NCBI GenBank assembly: GCA_947447375.1 | Contig: CANFJB010000001.1 | Location: forward strand, 186,001 to 250,000 | DNA length: 64,000 bases | Direction of reading: 5' to 3' | Origin: Bacteroidota bacterium | Lineage (GTDB): Bacteria > Bacteroidota > Bacteroidia > Flavobacteriales > Flavobacteriaceae | In this document: positions 43,739 through 52,236 of the stretch, in pieces | How the letters are laid out: every line of letters begins with the position of its first letter | How positions within the stretch are numbered: position 1 is the first letter of the stretch | Translations under genes and position numbers: made by a program | Notes under the pieces: model-generated | Databases searched by the model: none | What the model was told of the DNA's origin: nothing | Seen by the model: the letters and a program-made list of their open reading frames with translations, nothing else

Positions 43739-45067
43739 ATGAAAAAATCATTAATGGCTCTAGGTACAATGCTTATGCTAGGCGGAGTTGCTTCAGCGCA
43801 AAAAGTTGCATTTGAGGAATATACATTAGACAATGGTCTTCATGTTATTCTTCATAATGATGCTTCGGCACCGGTAATCATTACTTCGGTAATGTATCAT
43901 GTAGGTTCTAAAAACGAAAACCCAGAAAGAACTGGATTTGCTCACTTTTTCGAACACCTTTTATTTGAAGGAACAGAAAATATTAAACGTGGAGAATGGT
44001 TTAAAATTGTTACTGCCAATGGTGGAACCAATAATGCCAACACTTCTGAAGATAGAACTTACTATTACGAAGTATTCCCATCAAATAGTTTAGAATTAGG
44101 ACTTTGGATGGAATCAGAAAGAATGATGCATCCTATTATCAATCAAATTGGTGTAGATACTCAAAATGAAGTTGTAAAGGAAGAAAAACGTCTTCGAGTT
44201 GACAACCAACCTTACGGAAGTTTGATTGCTGAAGTAAAGAAAAACATGTATGTAAAACATCCTTACCGTTGGGCTACAATTGGTTCTATGGATCATTTAG
44301 ATGCAGCAAAATTAGAAGAATTTCAAGCTTTTAATAAAAAATTCTATGTTCCAAATAATGCCGTTTTAGTTGTTGCTGGAGATTTAAATGATATCCCAAA
44401 AACAAAAGAATGGGTTAATAAATATTTTGGTGCCATCCCAAAAGGTAAAGAGGTTGTAGTAGAAAAATTTGTTGAAGAACCAATTACAACTGCATTAAAA
44501 GCAAGCTATCAAGATCCAAACATTCAAAAACCAATGATTGTTGCATCATACAGAACTCCATCAATGAAAACTCGTGATGCAAGAGTTTTGGATATGATTT
44601 CTACTGTATTAAGCGAAGGAAAAAGCTCAAGATTGTACAAGAAAATCGTTGACGACAAAAAAATGGCGCTTCAAATTGGAGCTTTCAATTACAGTCAAGA
44701 AGATTACGGTTTGTACATATTATATGGAATGCCACAAGGAACTTATACTTCTGAAGATATCGTAAAAGAAATCGATGAAGAAGTAGTAAAACTTCAAACC
44801 GAATTATTGTCTGATAAAGAAATGCAAAAGCTTAAAAATATCTATGAAAATAATTATGTAAATGGTAATTCAAATGTAGAAGGTATCGCTGAAAACTTAG
44901 CATCTTATTATCTTTTACACGGTGATATTAATTTGATAAATACAGAAATCGAAATGTATCGCTCTATAACAGCTCAAGAAATTAGAGATGTTGCCAAAAA
45001 ATATTTAAATCCAAATCAGAGATTGTTATTGGATTATGTTCCATCAAAAGACAAAGCTCAAAACTAA
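43739..45067 (+). CDS. M16 family zinc peptidase, catalytic subunit
   Basis: 442 residues with a signal peptide (MKKSLMALGTMLMLGGVASAQ), so periplasmic or secreted. The inverted zinc motif HxxEH is HFFEH at 69-73, within GFAHFFEHLLFEGTE, and the distal ligand Glu lies in the EVVKEEKRLR region. It should degrade peptides. The next gene, 11 bases on, codes for a partner without this motif, so the two probably form a heterodimer like other bacterial M16 pairs. Confidence 0.95.
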   Translation: MKKSLMALGTMLMLGGVASAQKVAFEEYTLDNGLHVILHNDASAPVIITSVMYHVGSKNENPERTGFAHFFEHLLFEGTENIKRGEWFKIVTANGGTNNANTSEDRTYYYEVFPSNSLELGLWMESERMMHPIINQIGVDTQNEVVKEEKRLRVDNQPYGSLIAEVKKNMYVKHPYRWATIGSMDHLDAAKLEEFQAFNKKFYVPNNAVLVVAGDLNDIPKTKEWVNKYFGAIPKGKEVVVEKFVEEPITTALKASYQDPNIQKPMIVASYRTPSMKTRDARVLDMISTVLSEGKSSRLYKKIVDDKKMALQIGAFNYSQEDYGLYILYGMPQGTYTSEDIVKEIDEEVVKLQTELLSDKEMQKLKNIYENNYVNGNSNVEGIAENLASYYLLHGDINLINTEIEMYRSITAQEIRDVAKKYLNPNQRLLLDYVPSKDKAQN

Positions 45068-45078
45068 GAAATTATATC

Positions 45079-47124
45079 ATGAAAAAAATAATTATAGTAT
45101 TATCAGGCTTGTTTTTAACTTTAACTATGCAAGCACAAGATCGAACTCAGCCAAAACCTGGACCATCTCCAGTAATAAATATAAAGAAACCTCAGTCATT
45201 TACACTTCCAAATGGATTGCAAGTATTGATTGTTGAAAACCACAAACTTCCAAAAGTTTCTTTCAGTTTAAATATTGACAATACTCCGTATGCCGAAGGT
45301 GCAAAAAAAGGAGTTTCAAGTTTAACAAGTAGCCTAATTGGAAATGGAAGTAAGAAAATTTCTAAAGATGCTTTCAACGAAGAAATTGATTTTCTTGGAG
45401 CCGATTTAAGTTTCTACGCTTCTGGAGCTTCAGGGAGTAGTTTGTCTAAATATTCAGGAAGAATATTGGAATTAATGGCAGAAGGCGCTTTAAATCCAAA
45501 TTTTACTCAAGAAGAATTTGATAAAGAAAAAGACAAATTATTAGAGAATTTAAAAACACAGGAGAAAAGTGTAGCTGCTGTAGCAGGAAGAGTTCAAAAT
45601 GTATTGGCTTTTGGAAAAGACCATCCTTCAGGAGAATTTTTGAGCGAAGAAACAATTAAAAATGTAACTCTAGCAGATGTTGAAAATAACTACAACACTT
45701 ATTTTGTTCCAGAAAATGCTTACCTAGTTATTATTGGTGATGTAAAATTCAAAGAAACTAAAAAAGCAGTTGAAAAATTATTTGGATCTTGGGTTAAAGC
45801 AAGCGCTCCTTCTGTTAAATATACTGATCCTATAAATGTTCAATATTCTCAGATCAATTTTGTGGATATGCCAAATGCAGTTCAATCGGAAATTGCTTTG
45901 CAAAACACGGTAAATCTAAAAATGACTGATAAAGATTATTTCGCAGCAATTGTTGCAAATCAAATTCTTGGAGGTGATTTTAACAGCTACCTAAATATGA
46001 ATCTTCGTGAAGCTCACGGATGGACCTATGGTGCTCGTTCAGGTATTGGCGGAAGCAAATATGTTTCTACTTTCAAAGCTTCAACACAAGTAAGAAATGC
46101 TGTTACTGATAGTGCAGTTGTAGAATTTTTCAAAGAACTTAAGAAAATTAGAACTGAAAAAGTTACTGATGAAATGTTGGCGAACGTGAAAGCAGGTTAC
46201 GTGGGTAAATTTGTAATGCAAATTGAGAAACCACAAACCGTTGCTGGATATGCTTTACGTATAAAAACCCAAGGTCTTCCTGAAGATTTCTATGAAAATT
46301 ACATCAAAAACATAAATGCAGTTACTGCAGAAGATGTTATGGCTGCTGCCAATAAATATTTCTTAGATGATAAAATTAGAGTAATAATTGTTGGTAAAGG
46401 AAGCGATGTAATTCCTGGTTTAGAGAAGTTGAAGATCCCAATGTTCTATTTTGACAAATTTGGCGCTCCAACAAAAAAACCAGTAATGAAAAAAGCAGTT
46501 GCTGCTGGAGTTACGGTAAAAACAGTTTTAGACAATTATATTAAAGCCGTTGGTGGTGAAAAAGCAGTAAAAGGTGTTAAATCTATAAGTACTGTTTCTG
46601 GCGGAGAAATTCAAGGAACTGCTTTAGAAATGACTTCAAAAGTTACATCTTCTAATAAACTTGCCCTAGAAATGAAAGCAATGGGAATGAGTATTATGAA
46701 ACAAGTAGTTAATGATAAAGGCGCTTACGTTATGCAACAAGGTCAAAGAAAAGACCTTGACGGTGAAAAACTTGCTGACACAAAAGAAAGTGCAATGCCA
46801 TTTCCTGAATTAACAATGGCTGAAAAAGCTACAGTTGCATTAGACGGAATTGAATCATTTAATGGAGTTGATGCTTATGTTGTTAAAAACGGGAAAACTA
46901 CACTTTATTTTGATGTAGCCACAGGTTTAAAATTGGGTAAAGCGGTTGTTCAAGAAGCTAATGGTCAAAAAATGACTCAAATAACAAACTACGGTGACTA
47001 TAAAGAAGTGAAAGGAATTAAAGTTCCATATAAAATTTCAATGGCATTTGGTCCACAAGAAATTGAATTCAAAACATCTGATGTTAAAATCAATGAAGGT
47101 GTTTCTGATGCGGATTTCCAATAA
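45079..47124 (+). CDS. M16 family peptidase-like partner with a C-terminal lipoprotein-sorting-like domain
   Basis: 681 residues with a signal peptide (MKKIIIVLSGLFLTLTMQAQ). Residues about 40-460 follow the M16 fold (TLPNGLQVLIVENHKLPKVS; later REAHGWTYGARSGIGG), but HxxEH is missing: that place reads VSSLTSSLIGNG. It is therefore the non-catalytic subunit. Residues about 480-681 form an additional domain (VLDNYIKAVGGEKAVKGVKS, then DVATGLKLGK, KEVKGIKVPYKI) like the LolA/LolB-type outer-membrane lipoprotein carriers. The fusion is common in Flavobacteriia; the role of the extra domain is unclear. Confidence 0.93.
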   Translation: MKKIIIVLSGLFLTLTMQAQDRTQPKPGPSPVINIKKPQSFTLPNGLQVLIVENHKLPKVSFSLNIDNTPYAEGAKKGVSSLTSSLIGNGSKKISKDAFNEEIDFLGADLSFYASGASGSSLSKYSGRILELMAEGALNPNFTQEEFDKEKDKLLENLKTQEKSVAAVAGRVQNVLAFGKDHPSGEFLSEETIKNVTLADVENNYNTYFVPENAYLVIIGDVKFKETKKAVEKLFGSWVKASAPSVKYTDPINVQYSQINFVDMPNAVQSEIALQNTVNLKMTDKDYFAAIVANQILGGDFNSYLNMNLREAHGWTYGARSGIGGSKYVSTFKASTQVRNAVTDSAVVEFFKELKKIRTEKVTDEMLANVKAGYVGKFVMQIEKPQTVAGYALRIKTQGLPEDFYENYIKNINAVTAEDVMAAANKYFLDDKIRVIIVGKGSDVIPGLEKLKIPMFYFDKFGAPTKKPVMKKAVAAGVTVKTVLDNYIKAVGGEKAVKGVKSISTVSGGEIQGTALEMTSKVTSSNKLALEMKAMGMSIMKQVVNDKGAYVMQQGQRKDLDGEKLADTKESAMPFPELTMAEKATVALDGIESFNGVDAYVVKNGKTTLYFDVATGLKLGKAVVQEANGQKMTQITNYGDYKEVKGIKVPYKISMAFGPQEIEFKTSDVKINEGVSDADFQ

Positions 47125-47144
47125 TAAATTAAAGTAATTACTTG

Positions 47145-47174
47145 AAAAGGCTATCTGAAAAGGTAGCCTTTTTT
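47145..47174. terminator. Terminator after the M16 pair
   Basis: AAAAGGCTA / TAGCCTTTT stem with a 10-base loop and a T run of six; convergent EamA gene ends at the same place. Confidence 0.8.
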
Positions 47175-48039
47175 ATTTTTTTGAAGATAAATAAACTCCG
47201 ATTAATATTATAAAAGCCCCTAAAAACTGAATTGGAGTAAGCATTTCATTATCTAATAATCCCCAGAAGAAAGCAACAATTGGAATTAAATAAGTAACAG
47301 AAGTTGCGAAAACGGGAGAGGAGATTTGAATTAGTTTAAAGAAAATAATATTTGCAATTCCTGTTCCAATAACCCCTAACAATAAAATAAAAAAGATAGA
47401 ATGTTGTGTTTTCTCAATAGCAATAGTATCACCAATTCCTGAAAAAGTCAAAATTAAAAATGCTGGTAAAATCATGACTGCAAAATTCCCCGTTGTAATG
47501 GAAAGCGGACTTAAATCGGACAAATATTTTTTAATCAAATTAACATTAAGGGCATAACAAATGGAAGCTATTATTACAAAAATTGAAAAATAATAATTTT
47601 GATCTGGGTGATGAATCGCACCATTAAAAACCAATAATATACTTCCTATAAAACCAATAATTACACCATAAATTTGTGTTCGTTTAAATGTCAATCCAAA
47701 TGACAAAGCTCCTAAAATTAGAGTATCCAATGGGGTTAAAGAATTTAAAATTGCACTAATAGAACTGTCTATTCTGGTTTCAGCAATTGAAAATAAAAAA
47801 GCGGGGATAAAAGTACCAAATATTGCAGTTAAAGCGATGTATTTCCATTTTTGTTTAGGAATGCTTTTTAATGAATTAAACCCTATTGAAAGCAAAAATA
47901 ATCCAGCGAAAATTATTCTAAAAGCCCCTAATTGATAGGGATTCAATCCAACTAATCCTCGTTTTATAAGTATAAATGAACTTCCCCAAATTAGGGCTAA
48001 AACAAGCAAAAAAAACCATTTGGTTTGTTTCGAATTCAT
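47173..48039 (-). CDS. EamA family (DMT) transporter
   Basis: 288 residues with ten hydrophobic segments, two EamA repeats (about 5-135 and 148-285). The start FFLLVLALIWGSSFILIKRG is the family signature. An inner-membrane drug/metabolite exporter or amino acid permease; substrate unknown. It converges with the M16 pair. Confidence 0.93.
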   Translation of the reverse strand: MNSKQTKWFFLLVLALIWGSSFILIKRGLVGLNPYQLGAFRIIFAGLFLLSIGFNSLKSIPKQKWKYIALTAIFGTFIPAFLFSIAETRIDSSISAILNSLTPLDTLILGALSFGLTFKRTQIYGVIIGFIGSILLVFNGAIHHPDQNYYFSIFVIIASICYALNVNLIKKYLSDLSPLSITTGNFAVMILPAFLILTFSGIGDTIAIEKTQHSIFFILLLGVIGTGIANIIFFKLIQISSPVFATSVTYLIPIVAFFWGLLDNEMLTPIQFLGAFIILIGVYLSSKK

Positions 48040-48099
48040 AGTGGTGATTTATTGTGCAAATTTGTAATAATTTTATGAATATCACCTTTATTTTTTAGT

Positions 48100-48107
48100 T
48101 ATTTTTG
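48100..48107 (+). promoter_or_regulatory. -7 box of the HMA lipoprotein gene
   Basis: TATTTTTG, 51 bases before the start codon. Confidence 0.5.
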
Positions 48108-48158
48108 TAATATAAATCCAACTCAGTTTTTGGATATAACCCTAATAAAATTAAAATT

Positions 48159-48545
48159 ATGCGTTTTACTCCCTCATTAATAGTAATTTCTTTATCAGGT
48201 TTATTGTTTACTAGTTGTAATAAAACAGCTACACCACCAACAAAAATAGTTACAGAAATAACCACGAAAAAAAATACAATTGTTGCTGCTGCAAAACCAG
48301 AAGTAGCAACTTTTAATATTGAAGGGATGACTTGTGCTATTGGATGTGCAAAAACTATTCAAGAAAAATTAGCATCAATGGATGGCGTTCAAAATGCAAC
48401 GGTGGATTTTGATAAGAAATTTGCAACAGTAGAATTTGACGCATCAAAACAAACACCGGAACTTTTATTAAAAGCAGTTCAAGAAACTGGAGACGGTAAA
48501 ACTTATGTGGTTTCAAATATGAAATCGGAACCCTTGAAAAAATAA
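48159..48545 (+). CDS. Heavy-metal-associated (HMA) domain lipoprotein
   Basis: 128 residues with a lipobox (LLFTSCNK), so a membrane-anchored lipoprotein, then a spacer and an HMA domain (about 50-120). The metal motif reads EGMTCAIGCAKT: the two Cys are separated by three residues instead of the two of the classical GMTCxxC, a variant seen in Bacteroidota. It may bind copper or another soft metal in the periplasm. Neighbours do not include a P-type ATPase. Confidence 0.9.
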   Translation: MRFTPSLIVISLSGLLFTSCNKTATPPTKIVTEITTKKNTIVAAAKPEVATFNIEGMTCAIGCAKTIQEKLASMDGVQNATVDFDKKFATVEFDASKQTPELLLKAVQETGDGKTYVVSNMKSEPLKK

Positions 48546-48546
48546 T

Positions 48547-49050
48547 TTATTTCGCTTTTAGTTTTTCTAAAACGTCATTTTCAATTTTTTCTTTGACTTT
48601 TACAACCTCATCTGAATTGTCGTTTGGCACTGTCATTGACAAAACGTAATGGGCAATCTTCCAATTATTTCCTTCTTTGATTAATACTCCTGAACCTCTA
48701 CATATTTTCATGTGGGTGTCTAATAATTCGTCGAACCAAGCCGTATTTTGTGTTTTATCAAAATAAATATTTCTCTGCAAAGAAGTAAAATTCCAAGCTT
48801 TTCCTTTATCAAAATAGGGTTTTGCAAAAGCTTTAAACGCATCTATTTGCCAATTTTCTGTTGCGTCAGTTCCAATAAAAATTCCGTTCGAGGTCATGAA
48901 GGAAAAATAGTTGTCAAACTCCGCATTTGCAGCAGCTTTATGCCAAGAATCAAGTGTAGAATTGATCTTTTTTCTATCACTATCTGTGTTTTGTGAAAAT
49001 GATTTTGATCCTAACAGCAAGATACAAAATAGAACTATCGATTTTTTCAT
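48547..49050 (-). CDS. Secreted SnoaL-like/DUF4440 (NTF2-fold) protein
   Basis: 167 residues with a signal peptide (MKKSIVLFCILLLGSKSFSQ). The mature part, SWHKAAANAEFDNYFSFMTS then FIGTDATENWQIDAFKAFAK, is the SnoaL-like NTF2 fold of the DUF4440 type, cone-shaped and usually ligand-binding. Function unknown. It has a -7 box at 49073-49080. Confidence 0.88.
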   Translation of the reverse strand: MKKSIVLFCILLLGSKSFSQNTDSDRKKINSTLDSWHKAAANAEFDNYFSFMTSNGIFIGTDATENWQIDAFKAFAKPYFDKGKAWNFTSLQRNIYFDKTQNTAWFDELLDTHMKICRGSGVLIKEGNNWKIAHYVLSMTVPNDNSDEVVKVKEKIENDVLEKLKAK

Positions 49051-49072
49051 GTTTTTATAATTTAATTTGATT

Positions 49073-49080
49073 CAAATATA
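49073..49080 (-). promoter_or_regulatory. -7 box of the DUF4440 gene
   Basis: TATATTTG on the minus strand, 22 bases before the start codon. Confidence 0.5.
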
Positions 49081-49143
49081 ATTGCAATAGCTTAATATTC
49101 ACTTATTATTTTCTGATTATTTTTTATTAGCATTCTTAATTCT

Positions 49144-49151
49144 TAAATTTG
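49144..49151 (+). promoter_or_regulatory. -7 box of the T9SS cargo operon
   Basis: TAAATTTG, 19 bases before the first start codon of the operon. Confidence 0.55.
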
Positions 49152-49170
49152 TTTCCCTTAAATAATCAAA

Positions 49171-50436
49171 ATGCTAAAAAAATACTTCTACTTTTTATTA
49201 ATTATCGGCTCATTTGCTAACGCTCAGGTTAAAATTTTATTTGATGCGACCAAAGTTCAAATGGCTGGAAGTGCAGATTGGGTTATTGATGCCGATGTTC
49301 ATAATTTATATACCAATAATACCTTGACCACAACTGGAACTGAGTCAAATCCTCAACGAATTCCTACTCCTGCTCAATCCACAATAACGGCTTCTACTCC
49401 AGAAACTTACTGGGATGGGGCTTTGTCTCATTGGGCTATTGATTGCGCTAGACAAGGTTATACCGTTGAAACTCTACCTTGGAATGGCCGAATAACTTAT
49501 GGTGACGCTACAAACACCCAAGACCTTAGTAATTACAAAGTTTTTATTGTTGACGAACCAAATATATTATTCACAGCAACTGAAAAAAACGCAATTGTGA
49601 ATTTTGTGAAATTTGGTGGTGGATTAATGATGATTGCTGATCATACTATTTCTGATCGTAATAATGATGGCTCTGATTCCTTAATGATATGGAACGATTT
49701 GATGACGTCCAACACAGTTCAAAATAACCCATTCGGAATTTCTTTTGATGCGGTTGATATTAGTCAAACTACAACATCAGTAGCTAATTTACCAACAAAC
49801 CCCATTTTACATGGACCGCCAGCACCTACAACATGTGCCGTTTGCGGGAATGTTACCCAAGCAAAATGGTCAAATGGAACTACAATGACTTTAAATACAA
49901 CCGCCAATTCATCTGCAACGGGTTTAATTTATAAATCAGGTTCAAGTACCGCGGGTACTACAAATGTAATGTGCGCTTCGGCAATTTATCAAGCTGGTAA
50001 AGTGGTTGCTGTTGGCGATAGTTCTATCCCAGACGATGGAACTGGAGATCCAAATGATACTCTTTATGATGGTTATATTACCGATGCCGCTGGAAATCAT
50101 CAAAAATTTTTAATGAATGCGACAATCTGGCTGGCTACCAATTCAACAATGAAGAACGATGATTTTGAAACTTCTTTATCCTCTTTAAGAATTGCTCCAA
50201 ATCCGATTGCTAACAAAGAATTAAAATTGTATTTCAATAATGCTACCAATTTAGATTCTGAATTTACAATTTATGATACCACAGGAAGACTCGTGAAACA
50301 ATTGCATTTCTCTGATTCAAATTGGCAAAATAAATTTCAATCAATTGACTGTCAAGAACTTAATTCAGGTCTTTATTTTGGTAAATTCCAAATAGGTGCT
50401 GCTTCTAAAACTATTACTTTTAGCATTTTAAATTAG
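49171..50436 (+). CDS. T9SS cargo protein with DUF4350/GATase-like domain
   Basis: 421 residues, signal peptide (MLKKYFYFLLIIGSFANAQ), a domain of about 300 residues and a type A sorting domain (about 345-421; RIAPNPIANKELKLYF, YDTTGRLVKQL, LNSGLYFGKFQ). The domain has YKVFIVDEPNILFTATEKNA and FVKFGGGLMMIADHTI, a flavodoxin-like fold as in DUF4350 and glutamine-amidotransferase-like proteins, then Cys-rich TTCAVCGN. No nucleophile Cys of a true amidotransferase is seen at the elbow. Secreted to the cell surface. First gene of the T9SS operon. Confidence 0.85.
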   Translation: MLKKYFYFLLIIGSFANAQVKILFDATKVQMAGSADWVIDADVHNLYTNNTLTTTGTESNPQRIPTPAQSTITASTPETYWDGALSHWAIDCARQGYTVETLPWNGRITYGDATNTQDLSNYKVFIVDEPNILFTATEKNAIVNFVKFGGGLMMIADHTISDRNNDGSDSLMIWNDLMTSNTVQNNPFGISFDAVDISQTTTSVANLPTNPILHGPPAPTTCAVCGNVTQAKWSNGTTMTLNTTANSSATGLIYKSGSSTAGTTNVMCASAIYQAGKVVAVGDSSIPDDGTGDPNDTLYDGYITDAAGNHQKFLMNATIWLATNSTMKNDDFETSLSSLRIAPNPIANKELKLYFNNATNLDSEFTIYDTTGRLVKQLHFSDSNWQNKFQSIDCQELNSGLYFGKFQIGAASKTITFSILN

Positions 50437-50513
50437 ATTCAAAGAATCTCTAAAATTTAATTAAACCTTTTTATCTTAAATTAGTCTTAAATCAAACATT
50501 AATTTAATTGTGT

Positions 50514-52226
50514 ATGATGAGATTACAATTTAAGCGTTTTCCAATTTCTATTGGTACACCCATTTTAATTTTATTATTTGGAATAGGAGTTTTGAATTCC
50601 GCTTATTCCCAAGTAAAATCGATAATTTTAGGTCGTCCTACGAATACTTCGGTAACTGCAAGTATTTTATTTGACCAAAACGTGCAATATTATTTACAAT
50701 ATGGCACTACTTCTGGAAATTATCCTCAGTCAACTGCTACTTTATCCAACGTTTTGAATGTTCCCGATGAAGTGGATTTAACTGGCTTGTCAGCAAATAC
50801 CAAATACTATTATAAATTACAATATAAATTAGTTGGAGCAACCGCTTTTACTAGTTCTCCCGAATATAGTTTTACAACCCAACGTGCGCCTGGAAGTTCT
50901 TTCACTTTTACCGTAGAATCAGATGAACATTTGTATGACATAAAAGGAAATCGTAGCATGTATCAAGTTTGTTTGGCAAATCAAGCTTTAGACAATCCGG
51001 ATTTTATGCTTTCATTAGGTGATATTTTTGGTGACGATCATACGCCATTAACCACTACAAGCGCTGATATGGATGCTTTACACAAAGATTACCGACAGTA
51101 CTTAGGTCAGATTTGTCATTCAATTCCATTTTATGTTTGCCTAGGAAATCACGAAGGTGAAAACGATTATTATTTAAACCCAAATGGCATTTATACAACA
51201 GCAACAAATCCTTTGCCGGCTGCGCCAAATGGAATTGGTGTTTGGGGAACTTTATGGAGAAAATTTTATTATCCAAATCCTTATCCAAATAGCTTTTATA
51301 CTGGAAATACATTATCAGAAAGTTATGGAATTAACACTCCCGAAAATTATTATTCGTGGACTTGGGGAGACGCATTATTTGTAGTTTTAGATGTTTACAG
51401 AACTGAAATCGCTCCAGGTACAACCCCTGCCGATCCTGCTAAACCAACCAATTGGGATTGGACTTTAGGAAGAGCACAATACGATTGGATGAGAAGTGTT
51501 TTGGAAAATAGTACGGCAACTCATAAGTTTGTTTTTGCTCATCATACTCGAGGACAAGGTCGCGGAGGAATTGGAACAGCAACGCAATTTGAATGGGGAG
51601 GAATTGATGGCAATCAAAATAAATTCAATCAATATCGCCCGGGTTGGGGAAAACCAATTCACCAAGTTTTTGTAGATACAGGAGTTGATGTTTTCTTTCA
51701 AGGTCATGACCATTTATTTGCAAAAGAGCAACTTGATGGCGTCGTATATCAGGAGGTTCCGATGCCTAGTGATATTACCTACACCATTGGATATACTGCA
51801 AATGCAAGTGCCTATCCAAATGGAAATGCGATGGACGGAACAGGCCATATTCGGGTGAGTGTTACTCCTTCTTGTGTAACTGTAGATTATGTAAAGGCTT
51901 TTATTCCAGGAACTACGGGATCTGCAGGACACAACAATCGTGAAGTTGCCTTTTCTTATTCTATTGGAAGTTGTGCGCTTGGAAACAATGAAATTGCACC
52001 TGAAAATCAGATTAAAGTTTATCCAAATCCTACTAATGCAAAATTAAATATCGAATTCAACACTAATTCTGATAATCATCATTCGAAAATATTAAATATG
52101 ATGGGGCAAACTATCTTTGAATCTGATTCAAATGAAATAAATACCTCAGCAATTCCAAATGGTATTTATATTTTAAAAATGGATGCCTTGCCAAATTATT
52201 CTAAGAAAATCATTGTAAAACATTAA
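50514..52226 (+). CDS. T9SS metallophosphoesterase, purple acid phosphatase-like (first copy)
   Basis: 570 residues from ATG 50514. N-terminal signal (FPISIGTPILILLFGIGVLN), a fibronectin type III-like domain (about 35-120; GLSANTKYYYKLQY), the metallophosphoesterase (about 135-480) and a type A sorting domain (KVYPNPTNAKLNIEF to IIVKH). Metal ligands visible: VESDEHLYD, SLGDIFGDD, CLGNHEGEND, FAHHTRGQG, FQGHDHLFA. This is the pattern of PAP-like two-metal enzymes. It is probably a secreted phosphatase or phosphodiesterase. It is followed 10 bases later by a paralogue. Confidence 0.93.
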   Translation: MMRLQFKRFPISIGTPILILLFGIGVLNSAYSQVKSIILGRPTNTSVTASILFDQNVQYYLQYGTTSGNYPQSTATLSNVLNVPDEVDLTGLSANTKYYYKLQYKLVGATAFTSSPEYSFTTQRAPGSSFTFTVESDEHLYDIKGNRSMYQVCLANQALDNPDFMLSLGDIFGDDHTPLTTTSADMDALHKDYRQYLGQICHSIPFYVCLGNHEGENDYYLNPNGIYTTATNPLPAAPNGIGVWGTLWRKFYYPNPYPNSFYTGNTLSESYGINTPENYYSWTWGDALFVVLDVYRTEIAPGTTPADPAKPTNWDWTLGRAQYDWMRSVLENSTATHKFVFAHHTRGQGRGGIGTATQFEWGGIDGNQNKFNQYRPGWGKPIHQVFVDTGVDVFFQGHDHLFAKEQLDGVVYQEVPMPSDITYTIGYTANASAYPNGNAMDGTGHIRVSVTPSCVTVDYVKAFIPGTTGSAGHNNREVAFSYSIGSCALGNNEIAPENQIKVYPNPTNAKLNIEFNTNSDNHHSKILNMMGQTIFESDSNEINTSAIPNGIYILKMDALPNYSKKIIVKH

Positions 52227-52236
52227 TTATCATTCT

